Shown here one piece after another: positions 9,567-18,296 of a stretch of DNA of 64,000 bases; position 1 is the first letter of the stretch, and every line of letters starts with the position of its first letter. The stretch comes from Sphaerolaimus hirsutus (Eukaryota > Nematoda > Chromadorea > Monhysterida > Sphaerolaimidae). A program made the translations under genes and the position numbers. The notes under the pieces are model-generated. The model was not told the origin of the DNA, made no database searches, and worked only from the letters and a program-made list of their open reading frames with translations. The stretch is taken from the NCBI GenBank assembly GCA_964036195.1, contig OZ038452.1:15494704-15558703 (forward strand), written 5' to 3'.

Positions 9567-10198
9567 AAAAGCGCGGGTTAGTCAGCGTAGCAGCGGCGAA
9601 GAGGGTGTTAAATACTGTTTTCAAGGAACTGCTGAACTGATGTTGATATTTTTCATGTATTTAAAGCGTTGCGGTGTATTTCAGGTAAATGTTTAAAGTA
9701 CGTTACAATTGCTACGAGATCGCAAGTGGAGCCCTGGAAAATACACAAACATGTGCACTGGAAGCACCCTAGTAAAGCGTCGAAACAGAATCTATAATTA
9801 TGGCAAGAAAAATTTTAAGGCAAGAATCATGAGAACCGTAAATGAGACCGTAAGACAAGTGGAATGCCACTAAAAATATAAACTAAACGCGACTAAGTGA
9901 AACCAACTACCAGGCTAGAAAATATTCACAACAGCACGAAATACAACAATTCACAAAAGGGATCCCGGTAGAAAACATATCCAGCTAACAATTCTTTAGA
10001 CTTATCATAAGCGCAAAACGAGGGCATTTTTATCTTGGTGGCACAAGCGCGCTGCTAATCGAATTCGCGGCTAATGTCACAAAACCCATAACTCATACGG
10101 TTTACCTCCACAAAATTACAAAAATCGCCACGCGCAACTGATTGACTGCGCTTACTAAAAGAAAATTTCAGAAAAGCAATATCAAAACGTACACAATG

Positions 10199-10251
10199 GG
10201 TGCTTTGGTCAGTCCCAGGGACGTAGGCTTGGCACTTTAGACCGCTGCACC
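10199..10251. repeat. Hairpin-core copy
   Basis: Core 10212-10239. The outer stem GGTGC-TTT-GGTC pairs with GACC-GCT-GCACC, that is 4 and 5 bp around a symmetric internal loop. Confidence 0.7.
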
Positions 10252-10417
10252 TAATTTTACACTAGAAACCAAATTAATACGCGTCTTGGTTCACCTGTAC
10301 CACAATAAAAGGTGATAACTAATACAAACTAAATTTAACACAAATTGTTGTTGGAATTACTACGTTTAACCTAAAGCGGAAAAATAATACTCAACGAAAA
10401 TTTGGAGCCATTATCAT

Positions 10418-10750
10418 TTAAAATTGCAGTTTAATATCTACGAAATTGCCGGTCTGTTCCAAAGTAACGCTAATTGGGAAAGTGTTCGGGTTAATAACCC
10501 GCATGGTCACATGCATGGGAGGGCCGACGGAAAGATGCGGGTCATAAGTGAAATCAGTTGGTGAAATCGACGGCTCCCTATCGGGTAGGCAGTGGGCCGG
10601 TACTTGCATTGAGGTGCCAGTGCCATGGATTTGACATTGTTGGATCGGTGCCACATGGCCAGTTACTGCCAACAGTGGCTGGTCATTCCCAAAAGCCGTG
10701 CTTCCCCACAGAAGGACAGACTCACTCAAGCTGAAAGAAATTTTGGTCAT
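10418..10750 (-). CDS. Small ORF of unknown function, 110 aa
   Basis: Starts MTKISFSLSESVLL, contains HVTMRVINPNTFPISV and ends DIKLQF. Alternating hydrophobic residues suggest a beta-rich fold, but no family is recognised. It lies in the 3' region of the element in the element's sense, 35 nt after another small ORF. It could be a genuine accessory protein or chance. Confidence 0.3.
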   Translation of the reverse strand: MTKISFSLSESVLLWGSTAFGNDQPLLAVTGHVAPIQQCQIHGTGTSMQVPAHCLPDREPSISPTDFTYDPHLSVGPPMHVTMRVINPNTFPISVTLEQTGNFVDIKLQF

Positions 10751-10785
10751 TGTGCACAGTTTTTACACTGAACCCATGAAAATTC

Positions 10786-10973
10786 TCACTTTTCGCGACG
10801 GGGATCTTGCCAGTCAAGCTCACGTTGAAGTGGCTGTGTGAGCCGCATTTCCCCAGCGGTCACATGCATGACAATTTCATTGTCTCCTTGGTACATAAAT
10901 TCATGGAAATTTACATTTGGTGAACCAGTCATTGTCAAGCAATGAGTATGGCCAGCATTTTGATTTTGATCCA
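10786..10973 (-). CDS. Small ORF of unknown function, about 62 aa
   Basis: The frame is open further upstream (to 11190), but the portion from the internal Met at about 10973 (MDQNQNAGHTHC) looks the most protein-like and includes FMYQGDNEIVMHVTAG. No family is recognised. It may be part of the same split product as 10418-10750. Confidence 0.22.
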
Positions 10974-11525
10974 TGGTCAAGAAAGATAGATGCAGAAAAA
11001 TGTTTCCTGTGCAAAAATATTCCGTTAAAGTTTCAAGGAAAACATGAGAGGATTTTGGAAAAACATAAAGATTGAAGTGAAACTGAACTAAACTGTTTTC
11101 CACTAATATGGCCATTGTGTGGCTGCAAAAATTTGTTCCCAGCCATAACCAGCAAAAATTATTGGTGATTACTTTAAATGTGGGAAGCAAAAAGTCTTTA
11201 TCCAGGTGGCTGTTTACAAGAAAGTGTTCAAGGTCACTGGAGTTTTAAAGGAAAACTGTGTGCACAAAATTCCATGAGTCCAGTCCAAATAGTTACACAA
11301 TGACCGGGGCCGTCCTGACAATTCTAAATACACATGTAAAGCCAGGGGCCCTCCTTAATGTGACCACGCTGGTTTTTTTTTAAGCACGAGTTTAATAACG
11401 TACAAAAAAAAAGCGGCATAGAAAACTAGGGGTAATTGTTCGCAGCGATACTCGATATGTTTGAGGTAGAAATATTTAAAACAACTGAAAATATGCGGTA
11501 TGAAGAAATACAAATTTTACCTTGC

Positions 11526-11599
11526 CTCTGGGTCCAGGCCATGGGGTAGTCCCAGGGACGTAGGCTTGGCACTTTAACCCCTCGACATGGTCCCCAGAG
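11526..11599. repeat. Hairpin-core copy
   Basis: Core 11550-11576. The outer stem is long: CTCTGGG and CCATGGGG pair with CCCC, CATGG and CCCCAGAG across small loops. Confidence 0.7.
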
Positions 11600-11670
11600 A
11601 CGTGATACCAAAAATATGTGCAGAATTGCAGTCTAAGTAGAAGAATTTCCTTTCATTTAAAAGAAAGAGT

Positions 11671-11745
11671 TAGGTGTGTGTGTGTCAATACCAACCCCAA
11701 GGACGTAGGCTTGGCGCTTTAGGTTCCAACGCACACACACCGCGC
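11671..11745. repeat. Hairpin-core copy with GT-rich stem
   Basis: Core 11696-11721. The stem GGTGTGTGTGTG and ACCAACC pairs with GGTTCCAACG and CACACACACC. A hAT MITE is inserted immediately at its base (11746). Confidence 0.7.
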
Positions 11746-12287
11746 TAGGGTGTCAACTTTCCATTTTCCGTTTTCCGTTTCCGCTTTCCGCAGGCAAATT
11801 TTGTTCCGTTTCCGTTTCCGTTTTCCGGCTGCTAAATTTTTTTTTCCGTTTCCGTTTCCGTTTTTCCGGCTCATTTTCCGTTTTCCGGCTAAATTTTTGG
11901 TTTTTCCGCCTTTTTTCCGTTTTCCGGTTCAATTATCTGTTTTTCCAGCTTTTTTCACTTTCCAGCTCAATTTTTTGTTTTCTGTTTCAGCCAAACTGGT
12001 AAACATGCATGCAGGCTCTTAATTATGTGAATTTTGCCCATTTTTAGCAAAATTTCTGCAAATTTTTTTCCGTTTCTGGCAACATTTCAGCAAATTATTT
12101 CCGTTTCCGGCATATATTTGGCAAATTTTTCCGTTTCCGTTTCCGTTTTCCGGCCTTTCATTTTTCCGTTTTCCGTTTTCCGGCAAGTGCAAAATTTTTT
12201 CCGTTTCCGTTTCCGTTTTCCGGCAAGTGCAAAAATTTTTCCGTTTCCGTTTCCGTTTTCCGCCAAAAAGTTTTTGTTGACACCCTA
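11746..12287. mobile_element. hAT-type MITE, TAGGGTGTCAA family with TTTTCCG array (nested in retrotransposon)
   Basis: Ends TAGGGTGTCAAC and GTTGACACCCTA. The 8-bp duplication CACCGCGC lies at 11738-11745 and 12288-12295. The body is iterations of TTTCCGTTTTCCGG. It is younger than the retrotransposon. A relative lies at 46507-47399. Confidence 0.92.
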
Positions 12288-12511
12288 CACCGCGCCCCTA
12301 TAAATTACTGCTCGTCACACAAAAAAAAGTAAAAATGGCAATCCAAAAATGACAAGAATAGGGAAAAAGTCCCAAAATGCGAGATAAATGACAGAAAATG
12401 CGCGAATGGGGAAATACCAGTTTCAATTGTAAGCGAAACAATGGCGTAACTGTTGAATTCTGAGGTCATTTAATTTATTTCCTGAGGTAGCTTGAACCCG
12501 TCTTATGCACC

Positions 12512-12581
12512 ACAACGCTACACGGCTGGTGACAATCCCAAGGACGTAGGCTTGGCACTTTAGGCACCAGACCGCATTGCG
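12512..12581. repeat. Hairpin-core copy
   Basis: Core 12535-12561, with the inner stem variant CCCAAGG..CTTGG that pairs perfectly. The outer stem CGGCTGGTG pairs with CACCAGACCG, extended by CGC and GCG. Confidence 0.7.
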
Positions 12582-12712
12582 AAGTGACACTGTTTCCGAA
12601 AAAATAAATGATTACAGTTGTTGGTTTCAAAGTATTTGGTTGAATTGCGAAATCCGATGGGGTTAAAGGGCGAAACAAATGATTCTCAATTTGAAAAGAC
12701 CAGCAATACCAT

Positions 12713-12774
12713 GCCGTGTGCCACCAGTGGCAGTCCCAGGGACGTAGGCTTGGCACTTTAGCCACCGACGGCAC
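12713..12774. repeat. Hairpin-core copy
   Basis: Core 12733-12760. The outer stem GTGCC..GTGGC pairs with GCCAC..GGCAC. Confidence 0.7.
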
Positions 12775-12817
12775 ATTACACGATAAAGCTGTCAATAAGG
12801 GTATAATATTCTGGCAA

Positions 12818-12890
12818 CTATGCGGCTGGCCTTAGAATAATCCCAGGGACGTAGGCTTGGGACTTTAATTCACCAGTCAGCCATCATAGT
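12818..12890. repeat. Hairpin-core copy
   Basis: Core 12841-12867. The roughly 20-bp outer stem ACTATG, GGCTGG and GAAT pairs with ATTC, CCAGTCAGCC and CATAGT. Confidence 0.72.
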
Positions 12891-12995
12891 GCACATGCAC
12901 TGCAAGGAAAGGAGCCCTTTTATTTCGAAAATAAGTAGCATTTTAAAAATTGCGCAGCTGTGTGAGGCTTTATAACAGTGACCTCGTCAGTACGT

Positions 12996-13066
12996 CGCCG
13001 TGCAGTGCTGGGGGCAATCCCAGAGACGTAGGTCTGGCACTTTAGACCTCAACACCGCATTGCGCC
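12996..13066. repeat. Hairpin-core copy
   Basis: Core 13018-13044 with the AGA..TCT inner variant. The outer stem CGCCGTGCAGTGCTGGGG pairs with CCTCAACACCGCATTGCG, including G.T pairs. Confidence 0.7.
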
Positions 13067-13114
13067 GTCATGGCAAGGATAACTGCATAGTTAAATTTCA
13101 ATAAATCTGGCATC

Positions 13115-13162
13115 GCCATTGGATAATCCCAGGGACGTAGGCTTGGGACTTTAATCCTCCGG
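13115..13162. repeat. Hairpin-core copy
   Basis: Core 13127-13153. The outer stem GCC..GGAT pairs with ATCCTCCGGC. Confidence 0.65.
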
Positions 13163-13233
13163 CTTAATTAGCTCATATAAAAGTATAGCCATCAACACAG
13201 TTGTCGAATAAAATGGTCAGAAATCAAGGAGTT

Positions 13234-13301
13234 GGGTGTATTTGCGTCGAGACAATCCCAGAGACGTGGGTCTGGCACTTTAGTCCCGACACCCATACAC
13301 C
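13234..13301. repeat. Hairpin-core copy
   Basis: Core 13255-13281 (GACGTGGG loop variant). The outer stem GGTGTAT..GTCGAGAC pairs with GTCCCGAC..ATACACC. It lies just before the stop of the 1656-aa ORF (13326). Confidence 0.7.
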
Positions 13302-13325
13302 GCGCTCCTCTATATCTGATAGATG

Positions 13326-16300
13326 CTACTTGGTGCGAGCCTGGCGCAGGTGATGCACCCTACGGCTGGCCTTATTTGCACCTCGCGGCAAATTGTGCTC
13401 GCGTTTGATTACTGCAAGTTGTGGAATGGGACGCTGGCCCAGTTCCACCTGTTGTCCGATCGCAATGGTTGGATCTTGACCTTGGACAAACTGCACGGTC
13501 ATGATAGTTGGCGGGATTTCGTTAGGGTCATACCGCCGAACCGCCCTGCACCGTGCAATTCTATCCAAGAGTGCAGTGGGCAGCGGTTGAAGCGGCCGCG
13601 GGCGTCGGACAGCGCCTCGGCATTTCGCGAGAATGGACATTGCCAATTCATTTAGGCTCAGAACAGGCCACGGACGCTGAACGGGTTCACGCGCTAGCTG
13701 CTCCGCCATTGTCATATGCAACCGGCCCAGCCAGTTGTCACCCCACGTCTCTACGTTTGTCCAAGGAGTCCGGTCATTCATACCTTGCTTAATACCCCAA
13801 AACAAGTCATACGGGCTCGCCTCGATAAAAATCGAATCGGGGTTGTTGACGAGGGCGTTCCGGTAGACAGAGCAGGTCGCCAATTTGAGTCGCAAAACAG
13901 CGTGCATGGCTGCGATGGCAAGACCGCAGTCGTGCCACTCCCGCTGTTTCAGTTTCCAGTTGGCGATTCTACCCTCCCTACGCCAGGACGTCATTTGAGA
14001 CTTGCAGCGACTAGGCTCCGAGTGTCTAAGAAGGGGCACGATCAGCTCGTGGTCCCCGCTAAAGATCAGCTGCAGAACGTGATACAAGTGCTCAGATGAT
14101 GGCACGTACAGATCACCCATTAGTGGAATGGGGGCACTAAAAAAGTTCCCCAACGGACTATCTCCAGAGAAAAATAGATACGTGTGGTAGTTGCCAATCG
14201 ATATTGTACCCACGCCTGCGTGCACGTCCGGTCTTCCCAAGCCGGGACTTCCATCCAGTGCAAGCAGCCGGAGGATATACAACCGAAAGTCAAGCCAACG
14301 GCCTAAAGATGTGTTCAGCACGGGTTGCAAGACAAGGTCAGAGGGTCTCTTGACAGTCGCACACACGATCTTCGCGCGCAACAAGAAGGCCGTAAACTCG
14401 TCTCGAGTCTCATCAAGCATCGTCCGCAACTGGTCCAGGTCTGCTTGCCGAAGTCGGTCTTGCCATCTGACCCAGGTTCGTGGTGCTTCGGGGAAACGCA
14501 CACAATATGCCGCCCACTGTTTGTTCGAGAGCACCAACACGCGTAGGAGCTCCCGCTGTTTGCGCCAGAACGACAGCCAATTAAGGATGCTCCTAGTCAG
14601 TGCCGTATTCCTACCACCGCCAAAGTAGTGGTGCCCTATTGGCAGAATGGGCAGTACCTCCTCCGAGTTGGTGAAAACATTGGGTGGCACAGGCACTTCC
14701 AAGGTCAAGGGCGGTTTGTCGCTGAAGCTATCAAGGAAGAAGCGCAGAGTGCGTCCCACATTTGGGGTGTAACGAGACTCGTCCAAGCTGAGGCTCATAA
14801 GCATCTCAGCATAAAGGGGGCGGAGTGGGAGGGGTACGCTTTCGACGTGCAACCTCTCCCAACTGGGCGCGTACGTTTGCTCCGGCTGGAGCCACTCGCT
14901 CATGGGCCTCCTCAGCGGGTGTCGCGGGGACCAATCAGGGTCATAATGCCCTCTACCCCTCGCGACGGCCACTAAGCGCGCGAGTTCAGCCGGCCCAAAC
15001 GCATTTGCCAACCGGTGATCCGGCTGAGCCTCCCCTGGCGCCGCAAGTGGGAGTCCTGCGTTCCGCACCAACTGCAGTTGTTTAGTCTCCAAGTTGAAGA
15101 ACGGTCGGACGTCTTCCCCTTGCATCGTTGCCGCGTAATACTGGCGAAAAACATCAAACAACTGCGCGATGTGTTCTGGGAGCAGATCATCCCAGTACTG
15201 CGTCATGGGTAGCCAGGCCTCCCGGCGCCAAACCTGGATCATGCGACCCTCAATAGAGACTTCGCAATAGAAATAGGGGGTGCTGTTCATAATCCCCAAG
15301 ACCAAACCTGTTTCGAGCATAATATACGGGGCATTTTGCTCGCGAAAGAACTGTCGGCCCTGCTCGTGAGTGTGGAAGTTATTCACGGGCAGGTTAACCG
15401 GGGCCACTTGGACCTCTCCATCCGGCTGGATGAATGCAGCCGGTGGCACGTAGGCATCGCGGACTGGGATCGATCCAAAACCGTCAAAGGGGTCGTCTCC
15501 CAGTTCCGGCACGAAATACGCTGCCGGTTCTAAGGGTTCAACCAGGCCAAATGAGGACCACACTGCTGTTTTAGAAAATCCCAGCGCGTCCAGTCTCTCT
15601 TTGTCCCCCGAGTCATCGTGACCAAGCAATGTCCCCGCCAAAGCGCGAATTCTATCGTCGATTGCGCATTCGAACACTTCCTTAGCGAGCTGGTTGCGCA
15701 CCGGCTGGAGAGGTACGATGCGGAGTCTATAGGTGCCCTCGGCCCGGTTTGCCGCCTCCACCTCTTGGAGCCAGTTAGCCGGAACGTGGTCGGCCGAGAC
15801 ACCCGCATCGGACTGCTCCTCGTTGGCTGCGACCTCCATTGGGAGTACAATTTCCAGCTGTCCCGCTACGCTAGAGGCGGCCGAGGACATCCCTTCATCT
15901 ACCGACTCATCAGGGTTCAAAATGCGCCGGCGGGGGTCATCGGGAGCTGGCAAGGCGCGAGGCTCTACCAGACCGACATCCCACGTACGCACGCCAGAAT
16001 CTAACTGGGTAAAAGGGCGCTTATGCGGGTCGAAGAAGAAGTTGACCAGGCGGTTAGGCGCCGAGCCGTATTGCGCACCCTGGAAACCCGCGACGTCCTC
16101 CACAGGAAGTCCGTCGTCAAAGCAACCATGAAGCGGGTAGTTCTTATTGAGCCAAGTGTGAACGGGGTTGCCGTCAGGAGCTTCGCTCGTGCAGATCTTC
16201 TCAATGGGCTCTACGGGGCTGTCCCCATTGTCAAACCGTCGCAGGAGGAAGTGCTCCGCGTTATGGATAACCTCAAACCTTAGAGGCTGCTGCGGCTCTG

Positions 16301-18296
16301 GCGGGGCAATTTGGCTCCTCACGGAGTGCAACACCTCCAAAGCCTCAGTGAACGAAAGCACTGGCGGTGTGTGGCATAGCTGATAGGGCAAAGAGGCACC
16401 AAATCGGACTCGCTCCAGGGGCTCACAAGTGGGTGCCCCTAGCAACGCCGCGAAGTACTGCTCGCGAAATTCCCACGCCAATTGTTGGCAGAATATGATC
16501 CTATCGAGGGTCGACTTGGCCGGAATACCGGGGGGCAGCGGGCGCTCGTTGTAGGGCTGAAAAATACGCATGTTTCGTTCGATCGAGCGAGAAGTCCAAT
16601 CGCGCGGGCACCAGCCGCAGATGATGTGCACCGCCAGTCGGCTCGTTTCATTGTAAAAGTGACACAATGGCGAGGCGAGCGGCGTTGCACCGATGTCCGC
16701 TGGCTGTTCCGGCCGCGCGAGGCGTGGTCCCACCAGGCCGACATGCATAATCAAAGCGTGAAAGTAATTTAGCGCCTCAACTTCAGCCGGCTGCGCCCCT
16801 TGGACTTGTAAGTCGAACAGAGCCTTCTCAAGGGGGCACGTGTCGGCGGCCAGCGTGGGTAGTAGTGTGCCGACTGGGGGCGTTGCCCAACCATAGTAAA
16901 TCTGGTTCAGCCGACACACCAGCACCCACGTCTTCCACTCGACGGTGTCCACCCGAGGCGGCTCGCGATTGTAGGCTGCAATGGAACCATAATTCAGGCT
17001 GACGCGAGCAGTAACCTCGTCAGACAAATTCGCCTCGTCGAGAATGTGCGTCTCGGCCAACGCAGTGCAGCGGCCGCGCGGAAAAACACAGCGCACTTGC
17101 CCAAATTCAATATCGTGGACAAACCAATCGTCACCCACCACCACGACTACAGCGCACTGGCAGTGCAGGGCGGTCTGGGTGCCCTGGCCGAAAACACTAA
17201 AGGCGTTCGGAGGCGTGCTGTTTTCCGAGTATAGCAAAACGGTCGGGATACCATAATGTATCGCCAGGGTACTGAGCCAGCACCGGCGAGGCACCTCGGC
17301 TCTACCCGTGACGACATCCAACCAATCCACACTTGCCATTGCGCACGCCGTGGCTAACAGGCGAGCCGGAAAGTCCGCGGAAGGAGCGTGCGCTTGTCGC
17401 AGAATGTGCATGCAAGCGAGCAGGGGCGAGAGTGTGCCGGCGCACAGCGGCAACAAGTAAAACACCCCTTCTGAGGCAGCAACTGTATCCCAAGCGCCGC
17501 GACCGTGATTCAAAAACGACCATGACTTGCTATTCAAAGTTCGGAGGGGCGGCACTCCGTCGTGCATTTTTCCGAAGTCCGAACGCGGGCTAGCCCAGGG
17601 AACGGTGGGCAGTTGCCAACGCAGAAGGGGGTGGGTGCGCGTGTTGTGGATATTGGCCATCGGCACTGGCCCGCATGAGTTGGTCTTTGCTGAAAAATCC
17701 AGCGCAGTTGCTAGCGGCGTGGTCCCATAGAACCTACCATGGCCCACCGCTTCGAGGCGACCGCGAAAGTCGCCATACACCGCCGCATGATCTATGCGCG
17801 GTAGCCCACGAAGCTGGTGATTCGGCAAGTTCTCGTCGAACTCCAAATCCGGCTCGTCATAGCGGTAAGGGGCGGGGCCTTGCCAGAGTAAAAACGTGGC
17901 GCGCGCATATACATCGGCCGGCAGCAATGGGTGCGGTTGCGGCTTAAATGCAATGTCCGGGTGCTGTTGAAAGCGCGCGTAATTCATCCACTCCAGGAAG
18001 CACCGCGTGTAACTTAGGAGCGTAGGCGATAACTGCGCCGCTAACTTCCACCGAAGCGCGCTCATGGGAGCGTCGGTCGACCCGAAAACGTGATTCTGCT
18101 CCAAATCCAGCGACACCACTAAAGTAGGGGGGCCACCATCATTCGGGGTCACCGATCTGGCGATTTTCAATTTGCGCCACAAGGTGCGAATGTGCACGCT
18201 CATCATGGTCTCCATAGAAGGTTCATCGTGCCTAATCAGCATCAAAAAGAACCAGTTGACATACTGGAAGATTTGCGGGAGGAGCACAATCAACAA
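13326..18296 (-). CDS. Giant cargo protein, up to 1656 aa, with C-terminal NADAR (YbiA-like) domain
   Basis: The recognisable part is residues about 1373-1535 (13692-14180). It contains FFSGDSPLGNFFSAP, then VPSSEHLYHVLQLIF, then EASPYDLFWGIKQG, then WGDNWLGRLHM. This is the order and spacing of NADAR-family signatures (FF..xSPLSNF, SSEHYYQ, EASPxDxxWGIG, NLLG). NADAR proteins are linked to NAD/ADP-ribose chemistry, including removal of ADP-ribose from guanine bases. The first roughly 1370 residues are not recognised. About residues 345-420 (RRCWLSTLAIHYGIP, then CAVVVVVGDDWFVHD) look faintly like the second half of an OTU-type cysteine protease but lack a visible catalytic Cys motif. The C-terminal 120 residues are Arg/Pro-rich. 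The ORF overlaps the 635-aa ORF in the +1 frame. A start at 18242, within ATGCTGATTAG, would fit termination-reinitiation. The region is visibly richer in G and C than its surroundings. Confidence 0.85.
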   Translation of the reverse strand: MLIVLLPQIFQYVNWFFLMLIRHDEPSMETMMSVHIRTLWRKLKIARSVTPNDGGPPTLVVSLDLEQNHVFGSTDAPMSALRWKLAAQLSPTLLSYTRCFLEWMNYARFQQHPDIAFKPQPHPLLPADVYARATFLLWQGPAPYRYDEPDLEFDENLPNHQLRGLPRIDHAAVYGDFRGRLEAVGHGRFYGTTPLATALDFSAKTNSCGPVPMANIHNTRTHPLLRWQLPTVPWASPRSDFGKMHDGVPPLRTLNSKSWSFLNHGRGAWDTVAASEGVFYLLPLCAGTLSPLLACMHILRQAHAPSADFPARLLATACAMASVDWLDVVTGRAEVPRRCWLSTLAIHYGIPTVLLYSENSTPPNAFSVFGQGTQTALHCQCAVVVVVGDDWFVHDIEFGQVRCVFPRGRCTALAETHILDEANLSDEVTARVSLNYGSIAAYNREPPRVDTVEWKTWVLVCRLNQIYYGWATPPVGTLLPTLAADTCPLEKALFDLQVQGAQPAEVEALNYFHALIMHVGLVGPRLARPEQPADIGATPLASPLCHFYNETSRLAVHIICGWCPRDWTSRSIERNMRIFQPYNERPLPPGIPAKSTLDRIIFCQQLAWEFREQYFAALLGAPTCEPLERVRFGASLPYQLCHTPPVLSFTEALEVLHSVRSQIAPPEPQQPLRFEVIHNAEHFLLRRFDNGDSPVEPIEKICTSEAPDGNPVHTWLNKNYPLHGCFDDGLPVEDVAGFQGAQYGSAPNRLVNFFFDPHKRPFTQLDSGVRTWDVGLVEPRALPAPDDPRRRILNPDESVDEGMSSAASSVAGQLEIVLPMEVAANEEQSDAGVSADHVPANWLQEVEAANRAEGTYRLRIVPLQPVRNQLAKEVFECAIDDRIRALAGTLLGHDDSGDKERLDALGFSKTAVWSSFGLVEPLEPAAYFVPELGDDPFDGFGSIPVRDAYVPPAAFIQPDGEVQVAPVNLPVNNFHTHEQGRQFFREQNAPYIMLETGLVLGIMNSTPYFYCEVSIEGRMIQVWRREAWLPMTQYWDDLLPEHIAQLFDVFRQYYAATMQGEDVRPFFNLETKQLQLVRNAGLPLAAPGEAQPDHRLANAFGPAELARLVAVARGRGHYDPDWSPRHPLRRPMSEWLQPEQTYAPSWERLHVESVPLPLRPLYAEMLMSLSLDESRYTPNVGRTLRFFLDSFSDKPPLTLEVPVPPNVFTNSEEVLPILPIGHHYFGGGRNTALTRSILNWLSFWRKQRELLRVLVLSNKQWAAYCVRFPEAPRTWVRWQDRLRQADLDQLRTMLDETRDEFTAFLLRAKIVCATVKRPSDLVLQPVLNTSLGRWLDFRLYILRLLALDGSPGLGRPDVHAGVGTISIGNYHTYLFFSGDSPLGNFFSAPIPLMGDLYVPSSEHLYHVLQLIFSGDHELIVPLLRHSEPSRCKSQMTSWRREGRIANWKLKQREWHDCGLAIAAMHAVLRLKLATCSVYRNALVNNPDSIFIEASPYDLFWGIKQGMNDRTPWTNVETWGDNWLGRLHMTMAEQLAREPVQRPWPVLSLNELAMSILAKCRGAVRRPRPLQPLPTALLDRIARCRAVRRYDPNEIPPTIMTVQFVQGQDPTIAIGQQVELGQRPIPQLAVIKREHNLPRGANKASRRVHHLRQARTK

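Larger units (their letters stand above)
9567..13325 (-). other. 3' non-coding region of the retrotransposon with a hairpin cluster
   Basis: About 3.8 kb between the 1656-aa ORF and the polypurine tract. It has no long ORF but holds nine hairpin-core copies (10212, 11550, 11696, 12535, 12733, 12841, 13018, 13127 and 13255), two small ORFs (10418-10750 and about 10786-10973) and one nested hAT MITE (11746-12287). About 9570-10195 shows nothing further. Confidence 0.65.
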
